Shown here: piece after piece, positions 62,440 through 64,000 of the stretch | Numbering within the stretch: position 1 is the stretch's first letter | How the letters are laid out: every line of letters starts with the position of its first letter | Source of the DNA: Flavobacteriales bacterium | GTDB lineage: Bacteria; Bacteroidota; Bacteroidia; Flavobacteriales_D; Crocinitomicaceae | Direction of reading: 5' to 3' | NCBI GenBank assembly: GCA_947447525.1 | Contig: CANFJL010000001.1 | Coordinates: 310,001 to 374,000, forward strand | Length of the DNA stretch: 64,000 nucleotides | Translations under genes and position numbers: made by a program | The notes under the pieces: model-generated | The model's database searches: none | What the model was told of the DNA's origin: nothing | The model's input: only the letters and a program-made list of their open reading frames with translations

Positions 62440-62586
62440 GTGTGATAGTTTATTGTAAATCTTTAAGCGGGTGCAAAGAAAAGATATTTTTCCAATAAAT
62501 ACAAACAAAAACCAATCTTTTTTTAATATTTCTTCAAAGTTAAAAGATGGATTCTTACTTAATTTTAAAACTAAAGATTTCTTTTT

Positions 62587-63822
62587 TTAGCTAAGCACCT
62601 CATAGCGAAGTAAATTAAGAGCAGAAGCTACCGCCATTTGAATATTTCTTTCTCTTTGATCGCCATATTGGAAGGCCTTTGAAATTGTTCTTGTAGATGT
62701 TGCTATTGCAATCCAAACCAATCCAACTGGTTTGCTATCTGTTCCACCTGTTGGACCAGCAATTCCTGTAGTAGAGATACAGACAGAAACATTTAACTTG
62801 TTCCTTCCACCTTCTGCCATCGCGCAGGCTACTTCTTGACTCACCGCCCCAAATTCTTCAATTAGTTCAACATCTACCCCTGCTAATTTGCTTTTCATTT
62901 CATTGCTGTAGGTCAATAAAGAACCCATAAAATATTCTGAAGCACCTGAAACAGAGCTAATTTGAGCTGCTAACATTCCACCCGTACAACTTTCAACTGT
63001 ACCAATACTCAGATTTTTTTCTTTCAGCTTGGCTCCAATAACTTCCTGGAGTTTATCTTCATTATAACCATAGAGTGCTTCTGGAATCAGTTGTTCTAAT
63101 TTATTAAAATAGGAATTTATTGCGTCTAATCCTTCATGTTCATTTGGTGCAGTAATTCTTAATTTAACAAATCCTGGGGAGGGTAAATAAGCAAGAGAAA
63201 AATTATTTTTTGTCAAATCATCTTCCCAAGTTTTTATTTTTTCTGCTAGAAATGATTCTCCAATACCTTGAGTAAGTGCGGTTTTGTGTCCTTTTCCTTT
63301 AAGTTCAAAGCGATTTTTTAAATAGGGGATCAATTCCTCTAGAACAATCCCTTTCATCTCATAGGGCACTCCAGGTAAACTAACAAAAATTTGATTATTT
63401 TTCTCAATTAAGATTCCTGCTGCAGTACCATAGTTATTATTTAAAACGATACATCCTTTTGGCATCAAAGCTTGATGTTCATTCACCAATAGCATGGGAC
63501 GATTTCGTTTTTGGAAATATTGTTCAATCTTTAATTTTATTTCTTCATTTATTTCAAGTTCCATGTCAAAATAGGAAGCAAGCGTATATTTTGTGATATC
63601 ATCATTCGTTGGACCTAATCCACCGGTTATGATACACAATTGCGTGGTCTTTTGAATGTCATCTAAGGCATTTGTAATGGCATCTTTAGTATCTGAAATA
63701 GTTACTCCTTTGATGATATTACAACCTATAAGCGAAAGTTCTTGACCCAACCAAGACGCATTAGTATTAATGGTTTGACCTATAAGTAATTCATCTCCAA
63801 TAGAAATCAGTTCTACTTTCAT
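62587..63822 (-). CDS. cinA: CinA family protein (nicotinamide-nucleotide amidase, molybdopterin-binding-like N terminus)
   Basis: 411 residues. The N-terminal COG1058 domain (about 1-170) has ISIGDELLIGQTINTNA and TGGLGPTNDD at 66-75. The C-terminal CinA domain (about 255-411) has TVESCTGGMLA, the NMN-deamidase core, and TGIAGPTGG. It hydrolyses nicotinamide mononucleotide and ADP-ribose-like by-products. The start overlaps the stop of the RlmD gene by 4 nt (ATGA). Confidence 0.93.
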   Translation of the reverse strand: MKVELISIGDELLIGQTINTNASWLGQELSLIGCNIIKGVTISDTKDAITNALDDIQKTTQLCIITGGLGPTNDDITKYTLASYFDMELEINEEIKLKIEQYFQKRNRPMLLVNEHQALMPKGCIVLNNNYGTAAGILIEKNNQIFVSLPGVPYEMKGIVLEELIPYLKNRFELKGKGHKTALTQGIGESFLAEKIKTWEDDLTKNNFSLAYLPSPGFVKLRITAPNEHEGLDAINSYFNKLEQLIPEALYGYNEDKLQEVIGAKLKEKNLSIGTVESCTGGMLAAQISSVSGASEYFMGSLLTYSNEMKSKLAGVDVELIEEFGAVSQEVACAMAEGGRNKLNVSVCISTTGIAGPTGGTDSKPVGLVWIAIATSTRTISKAFQYGDQRERNIQMAVASALNLLRYEVLS

Positions 63823-64000
63823 TTCTTTACAAATTTCGCAATCGATTCGATATGTCCTGTATGTGGAAATTGATCGACAAGGGTGTATTTTTCGAGCGTA
63901 TATCCAGCATCAATCAGCAAGGAAGCATCTCTTGCTTGTGTAGAAGGGTTACAGGAGATATAAACTATAATTTTAGATCCTAAATCGATAACTTTTTGTA
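63819..64000 (-). CDS. rlmD: 23S rRNA (uracil-1939-C5)-methyltransferase RlmD, C-terminal part (runs off the window)
   Basis: The window ends inside this gene; the visible C terminus (about 60 codons) reads VYISCNPSTQARDASLL and then VDQFPHTGHIESIAKFVKK. The SCNP motif holds the catalytic cysteine of the TrmA/RlmD family, and the PHTGHIE block is their conserved end. The stop overlaps the cinA ATG by 4 nt. RlmD versus RlmCD cannot be fully separated from this fragment. Confidence 0.85.
   Translation of the reverse strand, partial: QKVIDLGSKIIVYISCNPSTQARDASLLIDAGYTLEKYTLVDQFPHTGHIESIAKFVKK

Noticed and set aside
1..64000. CRISPR arrays, tRNA or rRNA genes, insertion sequences, phage genes
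   Set aside because: None were seen in any intergenic gap on either strand; all gaps are short and AT-rich. A tRNAscan-SE or ISfinder run could confirm this.

Overview
The window looks like chromosomal core DNA of a low-GC member of the Bacteroidota, most likely Flavobacteriales. Four things support this: three giant secreted proteins end in the gliding-motility/type IX secretion (type B) C-terminal domain; there is a bacillithiol gene (bshA); Bacteroidota-specific families such as DUF4295, DUF4494 and UMF1-type MFS are present; and exact TAnnTTTG minus-7 promoter boxes lie just upstream of many starts, with no consistent Shine-Dalgarno sequence. The genus is not identifiable from this alone. 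I saw no phage, insertion sequence, CRISPR array, rRNA or tRNA. Coding density is very high and most genes sit in tight operons, many with 1-8 nt start/stop overlaps.

Layout. 1-5.5 kb: the end of a TamB-like envelope protein, a biotin carboxylase and sucC with a strong terminator. 5.5-13.2 kb (minus): nitronate monooxygenase-like protein, an active/inactive M16 peptidase pair, a large type IX cargo and a GT9 glycosyltransferase. 13.4-21.5 kb (plus): two more giant type IX cargos flanking an M42 aminopeptidase. 21.4-25.1 kb (minus): outer-membrane-like protein, bshA, elbB, meaB and an S4 protein. 25.1-30 kb (plus): folD, a toxin-23-like outer-membrane candidate, an Nfu-type Fe-S scaffold and recQ. 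30-37.2 kb (minus): purB, an unknown secreted protein and an M1 peptidase lipoprotein, then dapD and an MFS transporter. 37.3-42.9 kb: an L,D-transpeptidase lipoprotein, a five-gene minus-strand operon (see below) and a small lipoprotein. 42.9 kb: the SRP RNA gene. 43.2-46.1 kb (plus): mazEF and several small proteins. 46.2-52.6 kb (minus): an SDR/CPBP/membrane/SDR cluster, an alpha/beta hydrolase, rmuC and trmB. 52.7-56.4 kb (plus): a conserved unknown protein, cdd, DUF4494, pdxH and an M16 peptidase. 56.5-64 kb (minus): a YggS/DUF1015/TonB-receptor operon, ftsY, DUF4295, rpmG, rpmB, cinA and the 3' end of rlmD.

The most unusual unit is the operon at 37950-42420. Its first gene fuses a ribulose-phosphate-3-epimerase barrel to a CBS pair that resembles the CBS tail of KdsD/KpsF. 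The second encodes a class I-beta DAHP synthase. The third encodes a KdsC/KDN-9-phosphatase-type HAD enzyme with an extra N-terminal domain. A lysine-ketoglutarate-reductase-like oxidoreductase and a pentapeptide-repeat protein follow, all translationally coupled. The first three mirror the Kdo logic of a sugar-phosphate isomerase with CBS tail, a PEP-condensing synthase and an ulosonate phosphatase. The KPRTS motif of the synthase, however, points to erythrose 4-phosphate, so a route to a 3-deoxy-heptulosonate or a regulated shikimate-entry module is a testable hypothesis.

The window also holds both the RNA (ffs) and the receptor (ftsY) of the SRP pathway. An intrinsic terminator lies immediately in front of ftsY, which suggests read-through control from the ribosomal-protein operon.
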